This document shows, piece by piece, positions 17,936 to 27,248 of a stretch of 42,741 nucleotides of DNA (positions are counted from its first letter, which is position 1; each line of letters starts with the position of its first letter). The position numbers were made by a program, and so were the translations under genes. The DNA lies in assembly GCA_937998695.1 (NCBI GenBank), contig CALLCO010000300.1, positions 1-42,741 on the forward strand. Direction: 5' to 3'. Below the pieces are notes generated by a model, which saw nothing but the letters and a program-made list of their open reading frames with translations, was not told where the DNA came from and ran no database searches. The stretch comes from Candidatus Ozemibacteraceae bacterium (lineage in GTDB: Bacteria; Muiribacteriota; Ozemobacteria; Ozemobacterales; Ozemobacteraceae).

Positions 17936-20900
17936 ATGAGGCAACGAAGAGTGCGCACCACCCCCTCCGGGAGCTTCCTGGTGAAAGCCGGGTTGGTCGG
18001 GTTCATCGTCATGGTGGTGGGCGTCGGCTCCGTCTGGGGCAACATCCAGAACTGCACGTTGACGGTCAACACCGATCCCCCCATCGTCGCCGGGAAGAAA
18101 TTCAACGAGGGAGTCAAGGTCACCCTCACCGCCAACTGGACGGGGGATACGCCTCCCTTCGCGGCCACGTTCAACAAGACGGGCGGCGGGGCGATCGGGA
18201 CCGTCAACACCAGCGGCAATACCGCCTCTCTGATCGTCACCGGGGCTTCGCTCGGACATGGTGACGGTCAGGCCTTCGGGGTCTCTGTCCTCGAAACCGC
18301 CCAAGTCAATCCTGTTCCCGGTACCGCTAACGGGGACAAAAGCGTCGATATCGATATCACCGCTCCCGCCATCACCGTTTCCCTGGAAGGGGGCGGCAGT
18401 GGAATTTACTCCAACAATCCTCCTCACAACGTGGTGCGGTTCAAGGTGAGCAGCACCAAACCCTTTGGCGCCGCTCCCACCGTCACTGTCGAACCCAGCC
18501 CGGGAGCCACGCCAGTCCAGGATGGCGACCCCTCAGCCAAGGAATATCGCTACACCTTGACCCTCTCCGCAGCTCCTGCCGGCAACTTCACCATCAAGGC
18601 CATCGGATACGATGACACCCTGCCCGAAAATGGGCGGAAGCCCGGCACTGGTCAGGCCAACTTCACGGTCAAAGTTGATGGACCTGCCCCCGCCTCGATT
18701 GCCAGCGCCTCCCCCGGGATCAACTCCAAGAACACCACCGTCACCTTCACCGGCAAGGCTTCCCCGGGCATGGTCCAGGTCATGATGTATGAATCGGGCA
18801 ATGCCACTCCCCTCGGGCAGACCGCTCCCAACGGAGAAAACTGGACCATTGCGGTTCCGAACATCTCGGAGGGCAGGCATAGCTATTATGTGCGGGGTGT
18901 CGATAATCTTGGCAATATGTCGGCCGCTTCTCCCGAATTTTCGATTGCCGTGGACCTCACCCCGCCCCAGATTGCCACCCTCATCCAACCGAAGAGCCCC
19001 ACCAACGCGACCAAGATCAACATCTCTGGCACCGGGGCTATCGATCCGCAGAATGCCGGAGTGAATTCCCTCCCGGTCAAGGTGCTCCTCTTCACCAATT
19101 CTTCCCCCACTCGAGTCCCTATTCAGTCCGTGAACGCCAATACAGACGGCACCTTTACGTTCGTCGATGTGCCGTTGACCAGCAACGCCAACAATTCGTT
19201 CTATGTGCAGACGGTCGATGCAGCGGCGCCCGACGGCAACTCCTCCGCCTACTCCATGAATATCACCGTCCGCCAAGACAGCATCCCGGTTGGCCCCGCC
19301 ACCATCCAGTTAGGCCGGGGCGCCAGCCTGGGCAGCACGACCCTGCCCATCACTCCGCCACCCTACATCGGGGTAGGGGATTTCCAGGTCCAGATCGACT
19401 TCAACGAGGACATGGACCGTACCGTCAACCCCAGCATCGGTCTCAAACCGGCCAACGGGACCGAAGTGATGACCAACAGTGGGAACTGGATCGCCTCCCG
19501 GACCTTTGTGGGGTCGATCGCCATCCCCAGCGGGCAGTCCGCGACCTGGGATGGGCCCGCCGCGCTGCGGATCACCGGGGCCAAAGATGAAGCCGGCAAT
19601 GTCATGACCGATCAGATTCTGCCGACCGCCTTCCATATCGACACCTCGCCCCCCACCACCTCGCAGAGCTCGATGGATACCATCTACGTCTCGAGCACCA
19701 CCACCAGCATCACCCTCACCGGAACCTCGCAGGACACGCTGTCGGGCGTCGGGTTCGTCGAGATTGCCACCCAGAGCTTCACCGGCGGGCCGATCGGGAC
19801 GGCCACCATCCCCATCTTCAACGGGCAGTCCGCCAATTATTCCTACACCTTGAATACCGCCAGCTTGGGAGCCGGCCGGTACAAACTCTGGGTTTACGCC
19901 GGGGACCAGGCCAAGCCGAATCCCAATATCGAGGCTCGGTCCGAGTACCGCATCCTGATCGTCGATCGCGATGAGCCCTCCGTCGATCGGATCAGCTTCG
20001 ACGACGAGGTCGTCGATATCAATGAGGGCGGGATCATACCGACCGTGGCCAGCGACATTACCAAGCTGACCGCCGTGGTTCGCGACAATGGCGACACCGG
20101 CCTCAATTTCAACGTGCCGCCCTTCGTCTTCCGCCTGCTGCACCAACAGAGCAATACCACCGTGAACGGCAACTACACCAACAATGGCAGCAACACGATC
20201 ACTTTCACCTTCCCCAAACTCACCCTCAACGGCACCTATACCGTAACCGTCCAGCCGGTCGATAACGCCGGCAACACGATGCCCAACCCGCGGGTCGCGA
20301 CCTTCGTCTATGACAATACCCCGCCCGCCGACGTGGTTTTCGATCCTCCGACCGGGGTGACGGTCGAGAATCACTATCCCCCGATCGCGGCGGACCAGGT
20401 CTGGGCCTTCAGCAACAGCGAGCCCAACTTCGGGCAGACCAGTTCCACCATCGAGGTGACCTACAACGGGCTTGTCGTCGGAAACCAAGTGCCCAATGCT
20501 TCCACCACCGCGCTCATCTGGGATCTCTACGGCACCGCCCAACACCCCAGCGATCAGAGTGGTGATGGCCGCTATGACGTGACCGTCACACCCAAGGACC
20601 GGTATGGCAATACCGGCCCGGCCACCCGGTCCCACTTCTTCCTTGACACCCAGGGGCCTGTCGTCATCTCCCGCTATCCTACGGCTTCCTGGATCGGTCT
20701 CGGGGTGACGTCGATGGCGGTCACCCTCTCCGACGCGCCCTCCCACATCGTCCAGATCGCCAATGCCGCCCAGCCGGGAGATGCCAACTGGCGCACCGGG
20801 CAGGGTTCGGGATTGAACCTGGCGACCTCGTCCTTCCGATTGTCGGCTGGTGGGGTCCAGATCGCGACGGGCACCGTCGACCCGGCATGGGTGCCGGGAT

Positions 20901-23350
20901 CGCTTGGCACCGGTTCCCTCCTGATCAATGGGTTCGATCAATTGGTGCCCAGGACCGCGGTGGGCGCGGCCTCCCTGACCGCCGAGGTGAACGGGGCCGA
21001 TGGGGTGACCCTGGCCCAGCCCAACTACCGGTCCACCCAGTTCGCTGTCACTTTCGACTACTACCGGCCGAGTTTCACCTTCAGCAAGCCTCTGGCGGGT
21101 CGGAAATACTGTAAGACCACCCTGACCGTCAGCGGAACGGTCGCCGACCAGGGGACCAGCGGGGAATTGCAGATTGTCGAGGCGAAGGCCCGGGCCGGCA
21201 GCAAGAACTACGTCAATCTCGGCAGCAATCCGGCTTTTCCGACCAAGACCGCTTCCGTCACGGGCGATCTCGATATTGCCTCCCTGCCTGACGGCACCAC
21301 CACCATCTACGGTACCTGCACCGACCGGGGGGGCAACGAATCCGGACCCACGCCCGATGGTCCGGCCCAGCCCACCACGGTCGACATCGTCATCGACCGC
21401 ACCCCGCCCAAACCGCCGACCCTGATTCTGCCCCTCAACGACTCGGTCCACGGCACCAGGGGGTTCCGGTTCAAATGGAGCTCGGTCACCGATGGCGATC
21501 GGTATCTCATCCAGATCGCCGATGACCCCAGTTTCAACAACATCCTGAACCACATTGGCAACGCCTCCTACACCGAGAAGGGGCAAGTCACCCAGATGAC
21601 CGAAGCGGCCTTCACCGCTCCGAAGGACGGCACCTACTACTGGCGGGTGGCGGCCATCGAACTCTGTGAGGATGGCTACAACATCAGCGCCTTTTCGACC
21701 ACCTGGCGGGTGACGGCCGATACGGTCAAGCCCAAGGTGCTGTCGGTGCAGCCCACTCCCTCCTCTGGCAACAAGATCACGACCGGGATGGTTACCTTCA
21801 CCATCCGGTTCAGCGAAAAGATGGACATCACCGTGCCTCCTACCGTGTCCCTGACTTCGGCCGGCGGGCAGATGATGCTCATCGAGCAGATGACCTACAA
21901 GGGCGATACCTGGACCGGCTCCACCGTCATCCCCAAGAACAACAGCGCCCTCTACGATGGGAATGCCGTCATCTCCATCACCAACGCCAAAGATCCGGCG
22001 GGCAACCAGATGGATACCGATTCCACCCACATGGTGGTCATCAATACCGGGCCGGCCTTTGAAATCAAACTGTTCTCCAATCCGGCCCATGAGTACGAGC
22101 TCGTGATCGTGACGCGATCGAGCGAACCTCTGCAGGCTCCACCGATCTGTTCGGTCAGCCAGGGTGGGGTGCGGGTTCCCGTGCCGATGAATTTCTTGAA
22201 GGAGCGGTATTACGCCGGTGCCTACCGGATCAATCCCGCCCAGGCAGGCAAGGCCTACATCGATGTCTCCGGGACCGATCTGCACGGCATGGTCGGCAAC
22301 GGGTCGGTGCAGTTCACCGTGACGGAACTCACCCCCAACACCCGTATCGCTCTGGCCAGCGAGGACGGGAAGAGCAGTTTCACGATCAACGCCAACAGCG
22401 TGGCCTCGGCTACCGCCTTTTTCATCCTGCCGCGGCAAGCTCCCGAGCCTGCCTCTTCCGGGGCCGCTCTCGCCAAGGTGCTCGGGAACAAGGTCGCCGG
22501 CCCAGTCTGGAACGGGTCGGACAAGGATCTGGTGGAAATCCGCCAGCTCGAGGAACTTGGGCCCACCAGCCTGCGGCTGACCCGCCGGATCTGGTACTCG
22601 ACCCGGCTCGACGAGCTGCCGGAGAACATTCCGGCGCACAAGATCCATGTCTACCGACAGTCCGGTTCCGGGTGGATTTTCTGCGGCGGCACGGTGAAGG
22701 ATGGTCAGATCACCGCCCAGATCGGTGGTCCCGGGCGGCTCGCCCTGATGGCTGATACCGCTCCGCCCAAGATGGTGCGGTTCAGGCCGGGGAATCTCAC
22801 CGTGCTCGATGATCCCCAGCCGACGTTCGAAGGTTCCTTTGCCGATCTCGGTTCGGGCCTGGCCAGTTCGGCGATCCGCCTGTCCATCGACGGCGTGGCG
22901 GTGCCCGGGGTGTTCCTCGACGAGCAGGGAGCTTTCTCCTACAAACCGCCCAAACCGCTGGCCAAGGGGGTACACCAGGTCACGATCGAAGTCACCGATC
23001 GGGCTGGCAACAGCCTGCGCCAGGCGTTCACGGTCGAGGCCCCCGGCCCCTTCGGCATCGGCCAGCTCCAAGCCTACCCCAACCCTGCCACGGGCAACGC
23101 GGCCTACATCGCCTACAACCTGCAGCAGCGCGCCGATGAGATCCGGTTGCGGATCTACGACAGCGCCGGGCACAAGGTGGCCGAGTTCGATACCGCCGAC
23201 TTCCCCGCCCTTGTCTCCGGCCGCTTCCGATGGGATCTGACCGACGGGGACGGCCGGCGGGTGGCCAATGGTGTCTACTTCTACAAGTTCGAGACCACCC
23301 GGAATGGTCAGACTTTCAAGAGCCGCGGCAAGCTCGCGGTGATGCGATAA
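17936..23350 (+). CDS. Giant exported surface protein (1804 aa), multiple bacterial Ig-like domains and C-terminal FlgD-Ig/sorting-like domain
   Basis: TM/signal VKAGLVGFIVMVVGVGSVWG; repeated VD.T.P..... Ig-like units; C-term LQAYPNPATGNAAYIAYNLQQ...LRIYDSAGHKV...WDLTDGDGRRVANGVYFYKFET. Confidence 0.85.
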   Translation: MRQRRVRTTPSGSFLVKAGLVGFIVMVVGVGSVWGNIQNCTLTVNTDPPIVAGKKFNEGVKVTLTANWTGDTPPFAATFNKTGGGAIGTVNTSGNTASLIVTGASLGHGDGQAFGVSVLETAQVNPVPGTANGDKSVDIDITAPAITVSLEGGGSGIYSNNPPHNVVRFKVSSTKPFGAAPTVTVEPSPGATPVQDGDPSAKEYRYTLTLSAAPAGNFTIKAIGYDDTLPENGRKPGTGQANFTVKVDGPAPASIASASPGINSKNTTVTFTGKASPGMVQVMMYESGNATPLGQTAPNGENWTIAVPNISEGRHSYYVRGVDNLGNMSAASPEFSIAVDLTPPQIATLIQPKSPTNATKINISGTGAIDPQNAGVNSLPVKVLLFTNSSPTRVPIQSVNANTDGTFTFVDVPLTSNANNSFYVQTVDAAAPDGNSSAYSMNITVRQDSIPVGPATIQLGRGASLGSTTLPITPPPYIGVGDFQVQIDFNEDMDRTVNPSIGLKPANGTEVMTNSGNWIASRTFVGSIAIPSGQSATWDGPAALRITGAKDEAGNVMTDQILPTAFHIDTSPPTTSQSSMDTIYVSSTTTSITLTGTSQDTLSGVGFVEIATQSFTGGPIGTATIPIFNGQSANYSYTLNTASLGAGRYKLWVYAGDQAKPNPNIEARSEYRILIVDRDEPSVDRISFDDEVVDINEGGIIPTVASDITKLTAVVRDNGDTGLNFNVPPFVFRLLHQQSNTTVNGNYTNNGSNTITFTFPKLTLNGTYTVTVQPVDNAGNTMPNPRVATFVYDNTPPADVVFDPPTGVTVENHYPPIAADQVWAFSNSEPNFGQTSSTIEVTYNGLVVGNQVPNASTTALIWDLYGTAQHPSDQSGDGRYDVTVTPKDRYGNTGPATRSHFFLDTQGPVVISRYPTASWIGLGVTSMAVTLSDAPSHIVQIANAAQPGDANWRTGQGSGLNLATSSFRLSAGGVQIATGTVDPAWVPGSLGTGSLLINGFDQLVPRTAVGAASLTAEVNGADGVTLAQPNYRSTQFAVTFDYYRPSFTFSKPLAGRKYCKTTLTVSGTVADQGTSGELQIVEAKARAGSKNYVNLGSNPAFPTKTASVTGDLDIASLPDGTTTIYGTCTDRGGNESGPTPDGPAQPTTVDIVIDRTPPKPPTLILPLNDSVHGTRGFRFKWSSVTDGDRYLIQIADDPSFNNILNHIGNASYTEKGQVTQMTEAAFTAPKDGTYYWRVAAIELCEDGYNISAFSTTWRVTADTVKPKVLSVQPTPSSGNKITTGMVTFTIRFSEKMDITVPPTVSLTSAGGQMMLIEQMTYKGDTWTGSTVIPKNNSALYDGNAVISITNAKDPAGNQMDTDSTHMVVINTGPAFEIKLFSNPAHEYELVIVTRSSEPLQAPPICSVSQGGVRVPVPMNFLKERYYAGAYRINPAQAGKAYIDVSGTDLHGMVGNGSVQFTVTELTPNTRIALASEDGKSSFTINANSVASATAFFILPRQAPEPASSGAALAKVLGNKVAGPVWNGSDKDLVEIRQLEELGPTSLRLTRRIWYSTRLDELPENIPAHKIHVYRQSGSGWIFCGGTVKDGQITAQIGGPGRLALMADTAPPKMVRFRPGNLTVLDDPQPTFEGSFADLGSGLASSAIRLSIDGVAVPGVFLDEQGAFSYKPPKPLAKGVHQVTIEVTDRAGNSLRQAFTVEAPGPFGIGQLQAYPNPATGNAAYIAYNLQQRADEIRLRIYDSAGHKVAEFDTADFPALVSGRFRWDLTDGDGRRVANGVYFYKFETTRNGQTFKSRGKLAVMR

Positions 23351-23367
23351 AGGAAAGGAGCGCGACC

Positions 23368-24009
23368 ATGCGCCGACGATTCCTGTTCGGGGTTCTCATC
23401 GCCCTTCCTGTCATGATCTTCCTTAGCGGCTGCGGTGGCGGGGTCAACGGCGAGGGGACGAACCAGTACCCCCAGACCGGTGGCATCCCGATCGTCCGGG
23501 CCGACAGCTTCAACGACCAGGGCTGGGATCTTTTTGCCAAGGCCCAGTATGAAAGCGCCATCGGCATGTTCCAGAAAGTGCTGGCCGACAATCCCACCCC
23601 TGAGGAGGAGGCCGAGGCGAACAACGGCCTCGGCTGGGCCCGGGCCCGTCTCGGCATGCTGACGGACGGCATGCCCTGGTTCGAAAAAGCGGCCGGCCTC
23701 TCTGACGATGCCAAAGTTGGGCTTGCCGCGGCCTACGTCCAGAAGGGCTCAAAGACCGATCTCGAAATCGCCCTTCGCATTCTCTATCGTGACCTGGGGA
23801 AGGAGAATCCCCACTTCCACTACGTGCCTCGTCGCAAGAACGGGGTCACCGATGCCGAGGTCCATGCCTTGCTGGCCTACATCTACGCCGCCCTGGGGAA
23901 AAACGACGAAGCTCTCGACCAGATGGATTTCGCCAAAGAACTGAATCCCCAGTGGGCCAACACAACCATCGACCAGCTGGACAAGATGGTGACCTTCCTC
24001 CTGCGTTGA
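23368..24009 (+). CDS. TPR-like lipoprotein
   Basis: Lipobox MIFLSGCGGGVNGEG; TPR-like DQGWDLFAKAQYESAIGMFQKVLADNP; aggaaaggag upstream of ATG. Confidence 0.8.
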   Translation: MRRRFLFGVLIALPVMIFLSGCGGGVNGEGTNQYPQTGGIPIVRADSFNDQGWDLFAKAQYESAIGMFQKVLADNPTPEEEAEANNGLGWARARLGMLTDGMPWFEKAAGLSDDAKVGLAAAYVQKGSKTDLEIALRILYRDLGKENPHFHYVPRRKNGVTDAEVHALLAYIYAALGKNDEALDQMDFAKELNPQWANTTIDQLDKMVTFLLR

Positions 24010-24085
24010 TTCCGACAACCGCTCGGTCACCCGGTCGGCGCTGATCCGCCCGGGACCGGGTTTCTCCGGTCGACCCGGCGAAAAG

Positions 24086-25939
24086 ATGTTCTCCGAGGTG
24101 GCAGACATGGTGGCTTCCCCACGACGCATCTGGCTTCTTCTGGCGTTGCTGGCCGGGTTGTTCGCCCTCACCGGCTGCCTGAAGACCGACAGCTCCGTCA
24201 CCGGCAACCTGACCGGCAAGGTCTTCGATGCCAACGGCCACGTGCTGCGCGGGGCCCGGGTCGAACTCTACGGCGGCGACCATGCCACCACCACCGACGA
24301 ACTCGGCCGCTACGGGATCTACGGAATTTCTCCCGGCCAGCGCAAGGTAGTGGCCACCTATCAGGGGCGGTCGGTCGTCAAGATTTTCGAGGTACCCCGC
24401 GGCGCCACCCTTGAGCATGCCGATCTGATCTTCGATGCAGTCGACGGTCTGCCGCCCATCATCACCGACGTAGCCGTCGTCGATCTGGGGCAGAATTCCG
24501 CCCGCATCACCTGGAAGACCAACGAACCGGCCGATTCCATCGTGGATTACGCCACCGGGCCGATCGGCCTGGGCAGCTACACCTTCCAGGCCACCGACTC
24601 GGCCCTGCTCATGGATCACTCCCTGACCCTGGCCAACCTGCGGCCCAACGCCACCTACCACTTCCGCGTGCGCAGCCGCGATTTCGCGGGCAACGAAGGG
24701 GTTTCCTCCGATTACCAGTTCATGACCCTGGCGGGAGATCCACCCGCCGCCGTTACCAACTTCGCCATTGTCCCACCCACCGAGATGGAACGGGTCGTCC
24801 TGACCTGGACCTCGAACACCGAAACCGACCTGGTCGGCTACAATCTCTACCGGTCGGAAAGTCGGAACGGTCCCTTCACGCGGGTCAACGCCGATCCCAT
24901 TCCTTCGGTCGCGACCACCACCACCTGGCGGGATGATGGTCTCAAGATCGGGGTCAAGTACTACTACTACGTGCGGGCGGTCGATCAGGCTGGCAACGAG
25001 AGCCCGCAATCGCCCACTTTGTCCGTGGTCACTCCAGGTTCTCTCTCCGAGAGTCGGACCTGGCTGGCCGCCGAGAGCCCCTACATCCTGACCGGCGACC
25101 TGCGGGTGCGGGGCGGGGTCGTGCTTACCATCGAGCCGGGGGTCGAGGTCAAGTTCACCCAGAGCGACAGCTTGCCCGACGTCAATGGCGGGGCTATGGC
25201 CGACCTCCTCGTGCAGGGGGGCCTGCTGGCGGTGGGAACTCCCGATCGGCGCATCATCTTCACTTCGGCTGAATCCTTCCCCTCCAAGGGCAACTGGGGG
25301 GGGATCAAGTTTCTGTCGACGAACGAACCCGAAAACCAGCTCAAGTTCATCACCCTCTTGTTCGCCGATACCGGGGTGCGCAGCGAGGGCTCGACGCCGG
25401 CCATCGAGAACTCGGAGTTCGGCCTGTGCGGCGTCGGGCTCGACATCGGCCTGTCGACGGCGCTCAACGTGCGCTACAACACCATCCGCGATTGCGACAT
25501 CGGGATCGTGTCGGCCAATTCCAACATCCGTAATAACCTCTTCATTAAAAATCAGGTGGGGGCGGGTCTTCTGGGGGCCGACCGGTTCGAATACAACACC
25601 GTCGACTGCCTGATCGGGGTCGAGGTGCCCTTCGGCACTCCGGTCATCAACAACAACATCATCGCCTACACCGGCACCGGCAAGGCGCTCTACGGCATCA
25701 ACCAGACCCAGACCACCGCCACCCCGACCATCTCGTTCAACGACATCTGGAACTACACCTTCGAAACGAATGGGGTGACGGTGGCCACCGGCCCGGGCAA
25801 CATCGCCTCGGATCCGCTGTTCATCGGAGGGTCGCCCTTCGATTACCACCTGCAGTCGGTGGCGGGGGGGTATGCCTCCGATTCGCCGTGTTTGACGGCG
25901 GGCGAGTCCGGCACCCAGATGGGCCGCTACGGGCCCTGA
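24086..25939 (+). CDS. Lipoprotein with carboxypeptidase-regulatory-like, fibronectin type III and right-handed beta-helix regions
   Basis: LFALTGCLKTDSSVTGNLTGKVFDANGHVLRGARVELYGG; FnIII ARITWKTNEPADSIVDYAT...YHFRVRSRDFAGNEG; parallel beta-helix NVRYNTIRDCDIGIVSANSNIRNNLF. Confidence 0.85.
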   Translation: MFSEVADMVASPRRIWLLLALLAGLFALTGCLKTDSSVTGNLTGKVFDANGHVLRGARVELYGGDHATTTDELGRYGIYGISPGQRKVVATYQGRSVVKIFEVPRGATLEHADLIFDAVDGLPPIITDVAVVDLGQNSARITWKTNEPADSIVDYATGPIGLGSYTFQATDSALLMDHSLTLANLRPNATYHFRVRSRDFAGNEGVSSDYQFMTLAGDPPAAVTNFAIVPPTEMERVVLTWTSNTETDLVGYNLYRSESRNGPFTRVNADPIPSVATTTTWRDDGLKIGVKYYYYVRAVDQAGNESPQSPTLSVVTPGSLSESRTWLAAESPYILTGDLRVRGGVVLTIEPGVEVKFTQSDSLPDVNGGAMADLLVQGGLLAVGTPDRRIIFTSAESFPSKGNWGGIKFLSTNEPENQLKFITLLFADTGVRSEGSTPAIENSEFGLCGVGLDIGLSTALNVRYNTIRDCDIGIVSANSNIRNNLFIKNQVGAGLLGADRFEYNTVDCLIGVEVPFGTPVINNNIIAYTGTGKALYGINQTQTTATPTISFNDIWNYTFETNGVTVATGPGNIASDPLFIGGSPFDYHLQSVAGGYASDSPCLTAGESGTQMGRYGP

Positions 25940-26002
25940 TCCACCGCAGATTCAAGGGGGTCAATCGCATGCCGGAGAGCTTCCCGGCCAGGATGCTGAT
26001 CG

Positions 26003-26191
26003 TCAGATCCCGGGTTCGATCGTCAGGGTCACGTCCAATGGACGTCTCTGCCGTCGCAGTTGCCGGCCCAGCGCCTGGTGATCGGCCTTGACCCGTGAGG
26101 TGAGGGCAGGGAAACTCATGAACCCGGGGGCCGAAGGCAAACCGCCGACCCCGAACCCGACCAGGAACGCCAACAGGAAGGAACCCTGCAC
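26003..26191 (-). CDS. Possible small secreted protein (62 aa)
   Basis: GTG-start ORF with hydrophobic leader MQGSFLLAFLVGFGVGGLPSAPG in an otherwise unassigned gap; no recognised domain. Confidence 0.3.
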   Translation of the reverse strand: MQGSFLLAFLVGFGVGGLPSAPGFMSFPALTSRVKADHQALGRQLRRQRRPLDVTLTIEPGI

Positions 26192-26223
26192 CCTGGTGTC
26201 GCTCGCTTCGTCGGAACCCCTTG

Positions 26224-27030
26224 TCAGCCTGCTCGGCCCGCCCCCCCCGATCCATCGGCGGGGCCACGGGGAGGACCGCGGGGGCCTTCGGAACCGCCGT
26301 CTCCGCCGTCGTCAGGCTCTCCCCCATCACCGGGTTCGCCGCCGTCGCCCGGTTCATCGGCGCCACCGGTGCCGTCGAGGATCTCCCCCTTCTCGAAGGC
26401 GCGAATCCACCAGTTGATCAGTTCCCCGTTCTGCTTGAGGAACTGCTTGAAGCTGACTTTGTCCCCTTCCTCGCATTCCTGGCGGTATTGCTCGGTGATG
26501 AACTGGGACAACGGCTCGAGCACCAGGCTGTCGAGGAAGATGCCCGCCCCGACCAGGAAGCGCAGGTCACCGATGCGCAGAACACGGGTGAACAACAGGG
26601 TGCCAGGGGTGGCGCTCTCCGAGCCCACCGACTCGAACACCTCGAACTCCTCGCGCAGAAAGACGTCGCGCAGGGTCAGCGATTCGCCCGGTTTGACGGC
26701 GAGCACCTGCAGCAGGGTCAGGTGGGTCTCCTTGAGGGCGTTGCAGACCTGCTTCTCCTGCAGGCTCAGGTCATCGGCGTGCCGGGCGAGGAAGACATCC
26801 ATCAGGGATTCGCCCTCGGCCGAGGTGTCGTCGATCAGGAACCAGGTCAGGAAGAGAAATTCCTCGGAGGGGTTGAACTCGTATTCCTCCCCTTCCTCGA
26901 GGTTGTAGAAGACTTCGAGCGAGGCGCCCAGATCCTCGAACAGCTCGTCTTCGAGGGCGAACGCCATCAACTTGGCGAACAGTTCGCCGAACAGGTTCTT
27001 CAGACCATCGATTTGTTGCTGGGAAGCCAT
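26224..27030 (-). CDS. Hypothetical acidic protein (possibly related to SEC-C-associated proteins) with low-complexity Gly/Asp/Pro tail
   Basis: MASQQQIDGLKNLFGELFAKLMAFALEDELFEDLG...FLFLTWFLIDDTSAEGESLMDVFLARHADDLS; tail EPGDGGEPGDGGEPDDGGDGG. Confidence 0.65.
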   Translation of the reverse strand: MASQQQIDGLKNLFGELFAKLMAFALEDELFEDLGASLEVFYNLEEGEEYEFNPSEEFLFLTWFLIDDTSAEGESLMDVFLARHADDLSLQEKQVCNALKETHLTLLQVLAVKPGESLTLRDVFLREEFEVFESVGSESATPGTLLFTRVLRIGDLRFLVGAGIFLDSLVLEPLSQFITEQYRQECEEGDKVSFKQFLKQNGELINWWIRAFEKGEILDGTGGADEPGDGGEPGDGGEPDDGGDGGSEGPRGPPRGPADGSGGAGRAG

Positions 27031-27248
27031 GGTACCCCCGGGGCGGCAGTCCGCCCATGCTACTCCCGACCCGGTCCAAAAGCAAGGGTGGGCCGGTCCC
27101 GGCTGCGGTGCGAGCCGGTCTCCCATGCAAGGTTCGCTGGGCGGTGCCTGCCGTGGCGCTCGCGGCCCCCGGCCGAATCACCGCTCGACTCCGTCTCGGA
27201 AGGTCGGTTGGGCTGGCGGTGCGGCGGCGGCGGCGCCCGGTCGGGACA

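Noticed and set aside
18000-23000. Possible tandem DNA repeats within the giant Ig-like gene
   Set aside because: Similarity is at the protein-domain level (VD.T.P units); no long near-identical DNA repeats were seen by eye.
19310-23173. 1287-aa minus-strand ORF opposite the giant Ig-like protein
   Set aside because: Long GC-driven antisense frame with low-complexity H/G/R/D composition and no recognisable domain.
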